DNA of 64,000 bases from Myxocyprinus asiaticus. Its lineage: Eukaryota > Chordata > Actinopteri > Cypriniformes > Catostomidae. Positions 32,018-46,300 of this stretch are shown one piece after another; positions within the stretch are counted from its first letter, which is position 1; each line of letters opens with the position of its first letter. The position numbers were made by a program, and so were the translations under genes. Where the stretch lies: contig NC_059346.1 of NCBI RefSeq assembly GCF_019703515.2, forward strand, positions 52,627,501 through 52,691,500. Reading direction: 5' to 3'. Below the pieces are notes generated by a model, which worked only from the letters and a program-made list of their open reading frames with translations, had not been told where the DNA came from and made no database searches.

Positions 32018-35000
32018 GTAAGTACTCCTTGTACTGTTTCATACCGTGTGCAACGGATCAATAAATTGTTACACATAAATTACCCATTTATCCAGCCAAT
32101 GAAAGATGAGGAGTAGTGTTTGGGAAAGCTGTATGGAAACGGGAATTATTTATCTACTCCGCTTGATCTCTAACGGTGCAGTGATCGCATATAGACGAAC
32201 ACATTTTACATTAAAGTAATTTGAACATAAAATGAAATTCTTTTATCATCTAATCACTGTTATGTTGTTCCAAACCCGTATTATTTAATTTTTACTGTGG
32301 AACAAAAGGAGATATTTTGCTGAAAGATACTTTTATTCATACAAGAAAAGATATGGGAGATTTAAACTTTAAAAAGGACAGAAAAACACCATGAATGTTC
32401 CATTAGCCCTTAAACGCATACCTCGGGTCTTTAGAGACCCGGGACCTCATTCCCCCCAAATACCTCATCCATTTTTTGGAGTTGTGCCCACACCTCTTTA
32501 GTATTCCTCAATCTATCTCTTATAAATAATGTAACCCCCCCCCCCAAAAAAAAGAAGCAAATTTGCAAAAAACTATGTATGGACCAAAAATTATAATGGT
32601 TTAAGTATAAAAGTGTATAGGGTCTCTAGAAACCCAAGGGATGTAAGTGTGTTACTATCACAGGATATCTATTTTTGTGTATTACAAGAGGAATGAGTAC
32701 TATATTCATACTAAAGCCCGACCGATATGGGATTTTTGAGACGATACTGATTTTAGAGGGGGAAAATTCACCGATTACCAATATGGTGGCCGATATATTT
32801 AATTTTTGAGCTTGAATGAAAACAGACCTTTTCTATGTGGATTTTACACCGATTTTGCACCGATATGACTAAGCAAAGGTACTCAGAAAGCTGATTTCTA
32901 CAACAAATATTTTTATCAAAGAATATTTGACATTATTATTGTACATTGTCAAAAACTTTTAGAAATGAACTCTGAGAAAATAAAGAATAAATAAAAATAC
33001 AATAACTAGCTTAAAAAACATCAGTATTGTTAGTATAAGTCAATTGCTGACCATTTAAATAAAGAATAAATAAAAATAAAACAAATAGCTAAATAAACAT
33101 CAGTACTGTTTAGTATCAGTCAAATGCTGACTATATTAATTAGGGGAGTGACGATACACTTACTGGGTTCACGAGAACGAGACGAGATGATATTTTAACA
33201 CTATATACACTACCGGTCAAAGTTTTGAAACACTCATTCTTTATTATAATTTTTTTTTTTTCACATTTTAGAATAATAGTAAAATCATCAAAACTATGGA
33301 ATAACATAAATGGAACTATGGGAATTATGTTGTGACTAAACAAAATCCAAAATAAATCAAAACTGTGTTATATTTTAGCATAAAGTAGTCACCCTTTGCC
33401 TAGAATTTTCAGAAATGTACTCTTGACATTTTCTCAACCAACTTCTTGAGGTATCATCCTGGGATGCTTTTTAAACAGTATTGAAGGAGTTCCCATCTAT
33501 GTTGGGCATTTATTGATGTTTTTCTTTATTATTTGGTCCAAGTCATCAATTTCAAAAACTTTTTTTTTTAAATGAAATAAATGTATATGGTGGCACAATT
33601 ATATTTTTGTCTACAAAACTAATTTCAAACATTTAAACATACACCTTCAGATCAAAATATTTTTAAGATCATGGGAAACATTTCAGGCAAGTGTTTCAAA
33701 ACTTTTGACCGGTAGTGTATATGACTGGAAAAATCTTTTGTTAGACTGAAAGTTACAAAATGCAAAACAATGCAGGTGCATTTTGAAATGTTTTAACTAA
33801 TCATCTTGTAATGAATGACACTTCAGTTCTACTTTCTGAGTATGAATTATATGCAGTAAAAGACTGGCTTTTCTCCTGTATGATTTCACATGAGTCTCTT
33901 CAGACCTGGTTGATTTTAGTAGAGAGCTGCGGTGGCTCTGTAGGTGTCTTTGCATAGTGCTTGTGTTACGGCACTATTTTCTTACAGTGCTTACATATTG
34001 GCTGTGTCTCATTTGGAAGGCTGCGTACTCCGGAGGTCGCGTTTGTCGGCCACATAAGTCATCGACGCTGTCTCGTTTCATTTTTGTTTTTTGTTTTTTT
34101 TTCATTGGGAATGCAAAAAATGTTAACAATTGTATAAATGTAAGTGCATATACATAAAAGGTATTGACAATAGATAAAAAAATAAGAAAAACAAAAACAA
34201 AAAAAAAATAATAATAAATTAAACGAGACAGCCTCGATGAAGTATGCGGCCGATAAATGCGACCTCCGGAGGACGCAGCCTTCCAAACGAGACAGCCTTT
34301 GTTCATGTCTTGTCTGTTACTCCGTCGCCATTTATTGTTTCCACCGGGTACCTAAAATGCTGCCACACAAACGATTTAAAAGTGGCGAGGGCATCTTCTA
34401 TGCTAAATTCACCCTCACACTCCGTCATGCTGATATCGTGAGACAGCTTTTCACCTCAACGAAAAATATCGTCACGTTTTAATATCGCGAGATCTCATGG
34501 CATGAGATCTCGTCACACCCCTAATATTAATACTGCCAGTCAATTATTGGCAGGTTGTAAACAAGAAGCATTTACAACTGATGAGTCAAGATAAACAGCG
34601 ACAGCGGTGTTATACCGTATTCTGCTATACAAGTTCAGGAGAAACTTTCAACGGTGGAAAACCAGACTTTTAAATATTACATTTTATAAATGCACCGACT
34701 GGAATTGTTCGGTTGAAGGGGGTACTAAACTGTGAATCCTGAACAAAACAGTTTGGTGAATACTTTTACTCATTAGCTTCCACTCATCTGACAACATTGA
34801 AAGTAGCTACGTGGTTAGCTAGTTAGCTATAAGCTCGTTGTCATGGAGAGTAAAAGACGGACGTTGTTTATTTTACTTTCCATCATTGTGTCTCACCAAT
34901 TAGTTAATAACATAGCGTGAAACCAACACTCAACAGACACAATCCACCACTGCACCGTTGTCTACTGAGCTGCAAAAAGATGCTCTGATGTTTACCTTTC

Positions 35001-38000
35001 AATCTGCTACATTACTGACTGCACTGACAAACTATAGCTTGCTAACAGCAAACAGACATGTGTGACATGGTTGTCAGGGACAGGGTTAATGTTATATTAG
35101 TAATATTGAAAAGGGAAAATGATGGGGTCATTGTTTATTAACTTTCCAGTATGTATTTCACAAACTAGTTAGCAACTTACCGAGATGACACCGCTTAACT
35201 CCGCACCGCTTAACTCTGCCCTGTCTGTAGAGCCACCATCAGTTCAGCTCTGTAAACAGTGGAGTTGGAGTGTGCTCTGCTGGACAAACTACATTATGAC
35301 ACCAATTTAAAGCATTGTTTTCTGCATTATATGTTCTGAAAAAAGTTTTAATATCGGCGCATATCGGTAAACATATACACCTATACCGATATATCGGTGA
35401 AAGGCTAATATCGGCCGACCGATATCTCGGTCGGGCACTAATTCATACAAATAAATACTATATCACATTGATTTTCTGTGAAAAAATGAACTATCAACAG
35501 TGGTGAAGTAGTTTTTTAATAACTACTGGTATTTTAATTTCAGTCTGTTCACTATTCAGAGTTTTTGTATGGCTTCAGAAGACTTGGAATATAGTGCACA
35601 AGTTCACAAATCTTTCATTTTTGGGGTGAAGTAGCCCTCTTAACTGGACTATTTAATAACCTATTATCCGAAGATTGTGATAAAAACCTATATAATCATG
35701 AAGTTCTGCTCCATTATGACGTCTCATCTCAATGTTACTGTATTTTTTACAGGGCCAGCTTGGTATTCTGCAGGACAAAATAGACCACTTAGAAAGACTG
35801 CTTGCACAGAACAATGAGATCATTGCCAACATCAGGGACTCTGTGATTAACCTGAGGGAAAGTGTGAAAGAGGGAAAAGTGTTTCCTGAAGGGAACATCA
35901 GTCAGGGGATCTCGGAATTGCTTACCCCTGCTCCTGCGCTGCTCCCCATCGACTCCGAGGACTGCCAGTTTGCAGCATGGACATACTCCAAGTCAGCGGA
36001 TGGAGTGCAGGTATAACGGGAAAAATATTAAAGCCTTGTAAAGAGCAAGTAGACCAATTGATTGATTGTTCTATTCACCACCTATTGTTGACATTTTATG
36101 TATTGGGGAGACCGGGGCAAGTTGTCAGATGGGAAATTGTCACAAGAGCTATATATCTCAGTAATTATAAGGTCCAATTGCACATTGTTGTTTTCTCAAG
36201 GTTATTTTTGTTGGTTTCAAACAATAACTTTCTTCTTCTTTTTTTTTAATAATTCCAATGCCATTACATTTGAGCTTGACTTAAGTTGATTTTTCACTCG
36301 TGATTACTTTTGTTTGGACATGCACATATACAGTTGAAGTTATTGAACAGTGAATATTCCAAATGACATGACAATTTAGACTAATACAGGCATATGCCAG
36401 CTGTTTATTCAGATATCCAGAAACCAGAATATGGGCTTAATCAGGTTATGGCAATCAGGTTAACGTGTTTACATGATACATACAGTACATAATCAAAATA
36501 CGACTAAACTCTAATATTAATCAGAATATTCATGTCTATGTAAACATGGTCACTAACATACATTAAGGCCAGTTTTAACTATATTATAAGGTAGCCTATA
36601 TTTTAACTAAAAGGAACTATGTTCTCAGGATAAAGGTATTTTTCATGCATGTCTGTTTGGGGCAAGTTGCCAAATGTCTTTTTTTTCTTGGAATTTTTTT
36701 AATAATGCATTTTATTCTACATTTTAAAATATCACTATATCATTATTTAACCCTGTGCTGAAAGCCAAAAGAAACTTAAATACAGTAGTGACTATCATAG
36801 ATGTGTTAAAGGAATATTCCGGGTTCAATACAAGTTAAGCTCAATAGACAGCATTTGTGACAGAATGTTCATTACCACAAAAATGTATTTTTAATAGTCT
36901 GGTCTTTTCTTTAAAAAAAGCACAAATCGAGGTTACAGTGAGGCACTTACAATGGAAGTAAATGGGGCCAAATTTTGGAGGGTTTAAAGGCAGAAATGTG
37001 AAGCTTAAAGTTTTATAAAAGCACTAACATTAATTCTTCTGTTAAAACTCATGTATTATTTAATCGGTAAAGTTGTTTAAATCATCGTTTTTATGGTCGC
37101 TTAAGTGTTTATAGCGTTACGTCATTATGGCAACAAAGTTGTAAAATTGTCTATAACTTTACACAGAAAAGTTTAGAAAGCTGTTTTATCAAGCTAAAAT
37201 AATTTTAACATGCATATTGTTTATGTCTTGTGGTTATACTTTGAAACAGTGAGTATTTTAACGTTTACAGATTGGCCCCATTCACTTCCATTGTAAGTGC
37301 CTCATTGTAACCCAGATTTTTTTTTTTTTTTGTAAAGAAAACGAGGGATGAGTTGAAATTATTTTTTGTGGTAATTAATATTATGCCACAAATGCTGTCG
37401 ATTGAGCTTAACTTGTATTGAACCCAGAATATTCCTTAACATACTGATCACAAATAGACACAACTGCAGTGCATGTGTTTTTATCTGTCTGCTGTCTTGA
37501 GTGGGTGCTGAGTAGGGCTGCACAATTAATCGAAAAACTAATTGCGATTACGATTACGGCTGCCTCGATTATGTAATCGTGAAAACTGACTATTACAGCG
37601 TTCAAATTAAATCTGCTCGTGTTGCTTCAATGGATTCTATTTACAATGTGTTTTTGCAGTGGTTGAGTATTCTAACCAATAACTAAAATGTCCGTTGAGC
37701 AATGAAACAGCAATGGCCGATCAGAGCTGCTTAAATTAATCCTCCGTCCTATCAGTAATGACAACTGATCCTAATGCGCAAGTTTTAAACCATCTGAATG
37801 CCCAGATGCTTTATGTTCCACCTCTGTTTGCGGTGGCACACGAAAATGAATACTGAAGAAACATCACCTGACACTCGAAAAGAAGCTGTAGAACAAGAAC
37901 GAAAAGCACTTTGGAATTATTTTGGATTCATTGCATATTGCGCCACTCGTGTTGAACGTAGATGGTAAATACACTGCAAATGAGCAACACGACAAAACTA

Positions 38001-40212
38001 AAACACTCCCATTCTGATCAAGGCATAGACGCGGTGTAAATAATTGATTTATTATGCTGATTAGACTGCTTTGTTTTTAATGAGAGCATTCGCGAGAGTG
38101 CAGAACTTTGTGCGGAGCGTCATTGAGCTCGTGTCAAAATGCAGGTCTCAAACAGTGTAAACCTGCAGTGAGTGACAGCAGTCATTGTAATGGGAGAGAC
38201 TGTCACGTTGCTCGATTTCTGTGTACAGTTTATTAAAAATGTAATAACATTTTTGTTTTGTCATGTTAGTAAGTAGGCCAATGTGAATTAGATTTTTACA
38301 AAATAGCAATAAAGTAATTCAGCTTAACTGTTCTAAGTTTATTTTGGAGGTGTAGCCAACATAAAGAATTTGGCATGAATAGCATATTTCAGGAATCACC
38401 ATCATTGTTATTGCATCTGCTGTAATAAGACCCATTTGCCACGTAGCTGGTAGTAGTAGATTTAACATTTTCACGAATCGCACAAACTCCGATCGCAAAT
38501 GACTGTTTTTAATTTCCAAAGTGCAACCACTGAGGCCAGAAATGATCTAACAATCATCTTACATGAACAAGTTCACCACTGAAGATTAATGGGATAAATG
38601 GTCCCCTGTCTCGCCACCAAAGGGCTTACTGAACGCAGTAACTTGGTCGATTTAAATCGGCTGTTAATAAGTTTGAATATTGAATATGCCATTTTATTTA
38701 CTGTATGTGGACTAATAATTTAAGAAGTAATTTAGCAATAATTAAATTTATTCTATACCATAGATATCCATTTAAAATAAGTTTTATTTGGCCTAACGTT
38801 AACAAACATTATTACAATATTTAATGCTTAAAATATGCTTAAAAGAAACTGGAGCGCAGCTAATATCCACCATTAAAATCTGCTACTTTGCTTACTTTGT
38901 GACGTCACGGTAATTTAATATTTTAATCAACATTAATAATCGCGATTACAATATCAAGGGCAATAATCGACAATTATGATTTTTGCTATATTCGTGCAGC
39001 CCTAGTGCTGAACTTTATTTACAGAGGTGGTGTTTCCATGAATCAGTGTAAGGAACAGACTCAGCATTCTTTGAGCAAAATGAAAGGAGTGTGTGCGGGA
39101 TAGGCAGAGAGAATACAGTAGTTATTTGAAAGATCTCTTGACAGTAGACAAATAATTCATCATATCACCTTGAAAGGCGGAAAACCATGTTCAGTTAATT
39201 GTTTTATGCACAATATGCTTTTTAAAAGAAGCTTTTCATGAACAACATTACAGTAAACATTTCTGGATGGACCATTCTACTGTTACAAAAAAATATTGTA
39301 GAGGTACAATGGTACAGTATAACGTCTACTGGTAATACTGTGGCACTTTAATATATTACTGATTGATTGCTAGATTCAGGTACCATGGAATTTCCATGGT
39401 ACTTTAAAGAATGCCATGGTATTGCTTGAAGGATTCCTGTTTTCAGTATTTTCAGACTCTCACTGGCTGTACTGTTAAAGTTTAAGGTTGTGGACAAAGT
39501 TTTGCATGCATTTACATGTGCATGTGTGTGTGGCAGGGCGGAGGGCGGGGCCGGGTTGTGATTCTGCACACCCGGCACCTAATCAGGCTGATCAAGCCCA
39601 AGAGAGGAAAAAGACAAATACACACACACGGGTGTCGGGCCCGTAACTCTCTCTCTGTCACACTGCCGTCTCCGGTCACCTTTATCCCTCTCGGGCTTGA
39701 TCAGCCTGATTAGGTACCGGGTGTGAAGAATCAGGCCCCGCCCTCCGCCCTGCCACAGTGTGTATTGTTTGTCTGCTACATTTGGCTGTCTTTGTTGTCC
39801 TCATTCATCATCAGTTCTTTTTTGTTATTTCTTCTTTTCCCAGACTTCAAGTAATTGTGCAATAGATTTCAAAAACTAGATTAGGGTAAATGACATAACA
39901 TTTCAAACAGAGACAGCAGTGTCTTGATGTGTGACATTCTATACCTCTTCTAAAGCTAGTATCAGTTTTATGACCTCATATTTATTTAGACAATATATTG
40001 AATATGTGTACTTTCAAAAGTTAAGTTGTCAACAAGCAGAACTAATTGAACTGAAAAAAGCAAAAATGTATTCAGAATGTTTAAAAACTTAAATTAAAAC
40101 TTAAAAGACCAATTACAGCACCTAAAACATACCCTTTCCTTTGTGCATATATAATAATTGTAACCTAAATGTAGATGTTAAAAATGTGCATGTGCATGTT
40201 ATTTCTCAACTA

Positions 40213-40302
<90 letters not shown>

Positions 40303-43300
40303 TACTATGGTCCCAAAAAAGTGCCCAACGTGATCTGCTGCTGTTGTAGCCCATCCGCCTCAATGTTCAATGTGTTTTGTATTCTGAGATGCTATTATGC
40401 TCACCACAATTGTACAGAGTGGTTATCTGAGTTACTGCAGCCTTTCTTTCAGCTCGAACCAGTCTGCCATTCTCCGTTGACCTCTCTCATCAACAAGGCG
40501 TTTCCGTCCGCAGAACTGCTGCTCACTGGATGTTTTTTGTTTTTGGCACCATTCTGAGTAAATTCTAGAGACTGTTGTGTGTGAAAATCCCAGGAGATCA
40601 GCAGTTACAGAAATAATCAAACCAGCCCGTCTGGCACTAACAATCATGCCACGGTCCAAATCACTGAGATCACATTTTTTCCCCATTCTGATGGTTGATG
40701 TGAACATTAACTGAAGCTCCTGACCCATATCTGCATGATTTTATGCATTACACTGCTGCCACACGATTGGCTGATTAGATAAACACATGAATAAGGAGGT
40801 GTACAGGTGTTCCTAATAAAGTGCTTATATATATATATATCAAAATAAACTGACTGGCAAGGCTCCGGGGCCTGACGGCTTTTCCTCTTGAGTTTTTCAA
40901 ATCTTATGCTACAGAACTGGCTCCACTTTTGTTAGAAGTTTATACAGAATCATTAAAGAACGGAAAGCTTCCTCCAACCATGACACAAGCCCGGATCAGT
41001 CTGATTCTTAAAAAGGACAAAGATCCAAGCGAGTGTAAAAGTTACCGCCCAATTTCCCTGATCCAGTTAGATGTAAAAATTTTGTCCAAAATTCTGGCTA
41101 ATCGATTAAGTAAGGTTATGACATCTCTTATACATACAGATCAGGTGGGGTTTATTCGAGGCCGTAGCTCTTCTGATAACATCAGGTGTCTCATCAACAT
41201 CATGTGGTCAGTAACGAATGATCAATCTCCGGTCGCTGCCATCTCTCTTGATGCCGAAAAGGCGTTTGATATGGTAGAATGGGATTATTTTTTTAAGATT
41301 TTGGAAATGTATGGGTTCGGGAGTACATTTATTGGTTTGATTAAGTTACTTTATAGACACCCTGTAGTAGCGGTGCAAACAAATGGGTTAATGTCAGATT
41401 ATTTTACTCTGGATAGGGGCACTCGGCAGGGTTGTCCTCTTTCCCCATTATTGTTGTCTTGCCCTGGAACCATTAGCAGCCGCGATAAGAAAAGAGGATG
41501 ATTTTCCAGGGGTGATTGCCTGAGGAGTGGCGCATAAGCTTCTGCTTTACGCAGATGATATTTTATTATTCGTCTCTGACCCTACTAGATCTATGCCTTT
41601 CCTCCACAGAATTATTAACTCCTTTTCCAAATTCTCAGGATACAAAGTCAGTTGGTCTAAATCCGAAGCTTTGGCTTTGACAGCATACTGTCCAGTAACG
41701 GCCTTCCAGCCGGGTGCCTTCCAGTGGCCCAAACAGGGAATTAAGTATTTGGGAATTTTATTCCCAGCAAATTTGTCTGATTTAGTCAGAGTTAATTTTG
41801 ATCCCTTAATAAAAAGGTTTTCGAATGATGTGGACAGGTGGGCTTCATTACACTTATCGATGATTGGGAAGGTTAATGTTATTAAAATGAATTATATTCC
41901 AAAATTCAACTACCTGCTACAGTCTCTCCCTGCAGATGTCCCCCTCTCTTATTTCAAGCAATTTGAGAGCATAGCGAAGTCCTTCATTTGGAATGGTAAA
42001 TGCTTACCAGGTTAAATTTCAATAAGTTAATAGGCCGATTGACAAAGGTGGGCTAGGCTTACCCAAGATTTTGTTTTATTATTATGCATTCGGTCTTAGA
42101 CATTTGGCTCATTGTTCGCTTCCACCTGAGAGGGCCCCTCCCTGGTTTTGTATTGAAAAGGAAGTTCTTGTCCCTATTTTGCCACTGCAAAGCCTTTCGA
42201 TTATACTAGCCGGAGAGGTTAAGTCACACCCTGATATTTTGCATTTGCACTCGATATGGACAAAAGTGTCCAGAGTGTTTAATTCTGATATTTATTTAAA
42301 TGTAGCCTCGAGCATATGGCTGAACCCTAAACTATGCATTAATAAGTCCCCTTTCTGTTGGTCATATTGGATTGTGAGGGGGGTTAATACACTTGGTGAC
42401 CTATATGAGAGTGGAGTATTGAGATCTTTTGAAAATTTGATTCAACATTTTGGGATTCCCAGATCTCAGTTTATAAGTATTTACAGCTGCACCACCTGCT
42501 CTGCACTGTTTTTGGGAGTAGCATACACCTCCCTAGAGCGGCAGATACAGGTGCATCTCAATAAATTAGAATGTTGTGGAAAAGTTCATTTATTTCAGTA
42601 ATTCAACTCAAATTGTAAAACTCGTGTATTAAATAAATTCAGTGCACACAGACTGAAGTAGTTTAAGTCTTTGGTTCTTTTAATTGTGATGATTTTGGCT
42701 CACATTTAACAAAAACCCACCAATTCACTATCTCAAAAAATTAGAATATGGTGACATGCCAATCAGCTAATCAACTCAAAACACCTGCAAAGGTTTCCTG
42801 AGCCTTCAAAATGGTCTCTCAGTTTGGTTCACTAGGCTACACAATCATGGGGAAGACTGCTGATCTGACAGTTGTCCAGAAGACAATCATTGACACCCTT
42901 CACAAGGAGGGTAAGCCACAAACATTCATTGCCAAAGAAGCTGGCTGTTCACAGAGTGCTGTATCCAAGCATGTTAACAGAAAGTTGAGTGGAAGGAAAA
43001 AGTGTGGAAGAAAAAGATGCATAACCAACCGAGAGAACCGCAGCCTTATGACTGTCAAGCAAAATCGATTCAAGAATTTGGGTGAACTTCACAAGGAATG
43101 GACTGAGGCTAGGGTCAAGGCATCAAGAGCCACCACACACAGACGTGTCAAGGAATTTGGCTACAGTTGTCGTATTCCTCTTGTTAAGCCACTCCTGAAC
43201 CACAGACAATGTCAGAGGCGTCTTACCTGGGCTAAGGAGAAGAAGAACTGGACTGTTGCCCAGTGTTCCAAAGTCCTCTTTTCAGATGAGAGCAAGTTTT

Positions 43301-46300
43301 GTATTTCATTTGGAAACCAAGGTCTTAGAGTCTGGAGGAAGGGTGGAGAAGCTCATAGCCCAAGTTGCTTGAAGTCCAGTGTTAAGTTTCCACAGTCTGT
43401 GAAACTTGACATGGTTAAGTTGACCATGGTGTTGGTGTGCTTGACTGGCCAGTAAACTCACCAGACCTGAACCCCTTAGAGAATCTATGGGGTATTGTCA
43501 AGAGGAAAATGAGAAACAAGAGACCAAAAAATGCAGATGAGCTGAAGGCCACTGTCAAAGAAACCTGGGCTTCCATACCACCTCAGCAGTGCCACAAACT
43601 GATCACCTCCATGCCACGCCGAATTGAGGCAGTAATTAAAGCAAAAGGAGCCCCTACCAAGTATTGAGTACATATACAGTAAATGAACATACTTTTCAGA
43701 AAGCCAACAATTCACTAAAAATGTTTTTTTTATTGGTCTTATGATGTATTCTAATTTTTTGAGATAGTGAATTGGTGGGTTTTTGTTAAATGTGAGCCAA
43801 AATCATCACAATTAAAAGAACCAAAGACCTAAACTACTTCAGTCTGTGTGCATTGAATTTATTTAATACACGAGTTTCACAATTTGAGTTGAATTACTGA
43901 AATAAATGCACTTTTCCACGATATTCTAATTTATTGAGATGCACCTGTATATATATATTGAATCAAACAACCTTCTGGAAAGTATGTTCATTTACTGTAT
44001 ATGTACTCAATACTTGGTAGGGGCTCCTTTTGCTTTAATTACTGCCTCAATTTGGCATGGCATGGGGGTGATCAGTTTGTGGCACTGCTGAGGTGGTATG
44101 GAAGCCCAGGTTTCTTTGACAGTGGCCTTCAGCTCATCTGCATTTTTTGGTCTCTTGTTTCTCATTTTCTTCTTGACAATACCCCATAGATTCTCTATGG
44201 GGTTCAGGTCTGGTGAGTTTGCTGGCCAGTCAAGCACACCAACACCATGGTCATTTAACCAACTTTTGGTGCTTTTGGCAGTGTGGGCAGGTGCCAAATC
44301 CTGCTGGAAAATGAAATCAGCATCTTTAAAAAGCTGGTCAGCAGAAGGAAGCATGAAGTGCTCCAAAATGTCTTGGTAAACGGGTGCAGTGACTTTGGTT
44401 TTCAAAAAACACAATGGACCAACACCAGCAGATGTTGTCACACCCCAAATCATCACAGACTGTGGAAACTTAACCCTGGACTTCAAGCAACTTGGGCTAT
44501 GAGCTTCTCCACCCTTCCTCCAGACTCTAGGACATTGGTTTCCAAATGAAATACAAAACTTGCTCTCATCTGAAAAGAGGACTTTGGAACACTGGGCAAC
44601 AGTCCAGTTCTTCTTCTCCTTAGCCCAGGTAAGACGCCTCTGACATTGTCTGTGGTTCAGGAGTGGCTTAACAAGAGGAATACGACAACTGTAGCCAAAT
44701 TCCTTGACACGTCTGTGTGTGGTGGCTCTTGATGCCTTGACCCCAGCCTCAGTCCATTCCTTGTGAAGTTCACCCAAATTCTTGAATCGATTTTGCTTGA
44801 CAATCATAAGGCTGCGGTTCTCTCGGTTGGTTGTGCATCTTTTTCTTCCACACTTTTTCCTTCCACTCAACTTTCTGTAACATGCTTGGATACAGCACTC
44901 TGTGAACAGCCAGCTTCTTTGGCAATGAATGTTTGTGGCTTACCCTCCTTGTGAAGGGTGTCAATGATTGTCTTCTGGACAACTGTCAGATCAGCAGTCT
45001 TCCCCATGATTGTGTAGCCTAGTGAACCAAACTGAGAGACCATTTTGAAGGCTCAGGAAACCTTTGCAGGTGTTTTGAGTTGATTAGCTGATTGGCATGT
45101 CACCATATTCTAATTTTTTGAGATAGTGAATTGGTGGGTTTTTGTTAAATGTGAGCCAAAATCATCACAATTAAAAGAACCAAAGACGTAAACTACTTCA
45201 GTCTGTGTGCATTGAATTTATTTAATACACGAGTTTCACAATTTGAGTTGAATTACTGAAATAAATGAACTTTTCCACGACATTCTAATTTATTGAGATG
45301 CACCTGTATGTTGTTGTATTTTTTGTGTTAATTTATGAATCAATAAAAATGTTAACAAAAAAAAAAAAAAATAAATAAATAAACTGACTTGTTGGAACGT
45401 GGTCAACAAAAACATTTTCACTCAATGCAAATCTGCAGGTTACAGTTCAATAAATGTTTGTTCTTTCCTGCTTTATTTCAGATGTTGGATGTTTACGATC
45501 TGCTCAGCTTTAATAACCCTGACGGTGGAGTATGGAAACAAGGCTTTGATATCTCTTATGAGGAGAATGAATGGGACAATGAGCCACTGCAAGTCTTTGT
45601 TGTGCCCCATTCACATAACGACCCCGGTGAGTCATAAAGTTGATTGTTGATCTTGTTATAATGGGCAGCATCACTACCACCAATGTGTTTCAGCCTCTGA
45701 AAATCACTGTTTATGGATCAAGTATGAATAGACTTGTGTTGATTATGACTAAGATGCATAGGCTCATTGTTTCTTTCTAATGAATATTGCAAACATTTGT
45801 GAATAACAGCTGAAATAAAGGGGGTGTTTGATCAGTTTTGATCAGTTTTAGACAATTTGGATTGTTTGTGTAAGTGAAACCCTTCAGCAGTCATTTTCAT
45901 CACCATGTGTGATTACATCTGAGGTCATTGACATGATTACATATAAGGCCAACAGTCACCTTCTATGATGAGTGATCTTCACAGCACAGAATGCCACTCA
46001 GTATGTTTGGCAACTCATTCATATGCAGTTAACTCGTTGTTTTTATTTTGTTATACTGGAGATGCTGAATCAGTTTTAATTGTGTTTTTAAAGAAACTGT
46101 GAAAATCATTGCAATTTTTGTAATGTAATTTTGTAATTTTGTAAAATTTAGCAGCCAATTTTATCCAAACACTGCAAAGAATTGTCTTCATTTCTGATAA
46201 AAATATCAAACAATTCTAAAAACAAGCAAAAAATATTTAGAAAGCAGAATGGCAAAGATATTAAGTCTTTGTTTCAGAGAAAATTTGGTGGGGTTTATGC

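Larger units (their letters stand above)
33141..34523. mobile_element. hAT-type element (inner), 8-bp target duplication
   Basis: Perfect 8-bp duplications ATATTAAT lie at 33133-33140 and 34524-34531. Inverted ends are TAGGGGAGTGACGA and, from the right, TAGGGGTGTGACGAGATCTC. It contains a Tc1-like MITE and a palindromic unit. Confidence 0.85.
32712..35440. mobile_element. hAT-type element (outer), 8-bp target duplication
   Basis: Perfect 8-bp duplications ATTCATAC lie at 32704-32711 and 35441-35448. Inverted ends are TAAAGCCCGACCGATAT and, read from the right, TAGTGCCCGACCGAGATATC. No transposase is seen. Lies in man2a1 intron 1 and contains a second hAT. Confidence 0.85.
40856..45376 (+). 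mobile_element. L1-type LINE (copy B), 5'-truncated, interrupted by a Tc1 pair
   Basis: The 13-bp duplication AAATAAACTGACT lies at 40843-40855 and 45377-45389. It starts inside the reverse transcriptase (KAPGPDG region) and has a poly-A tail (~45357-45376). ORF2 pieces: 40929-41501 and 41527-42015 with [12 protein letters not shown] (RT active site ~41548-41559) and [10 protein letters not shown], then 42071-42545. At 42546 a TA is followed by the Tc1 pair (42548-45306). Only ~50 bp of 3' UTR follow, so ~0.5-0.7 kb of L1 is missing. Confidence 0.88.

Noticed and set aside
31732..32064. 110-codon plus-strand frame across the man2a1 start
   Set aside because: It is in another frame from the strongly conserved man2a1 exon 1 and runs on into the intron.
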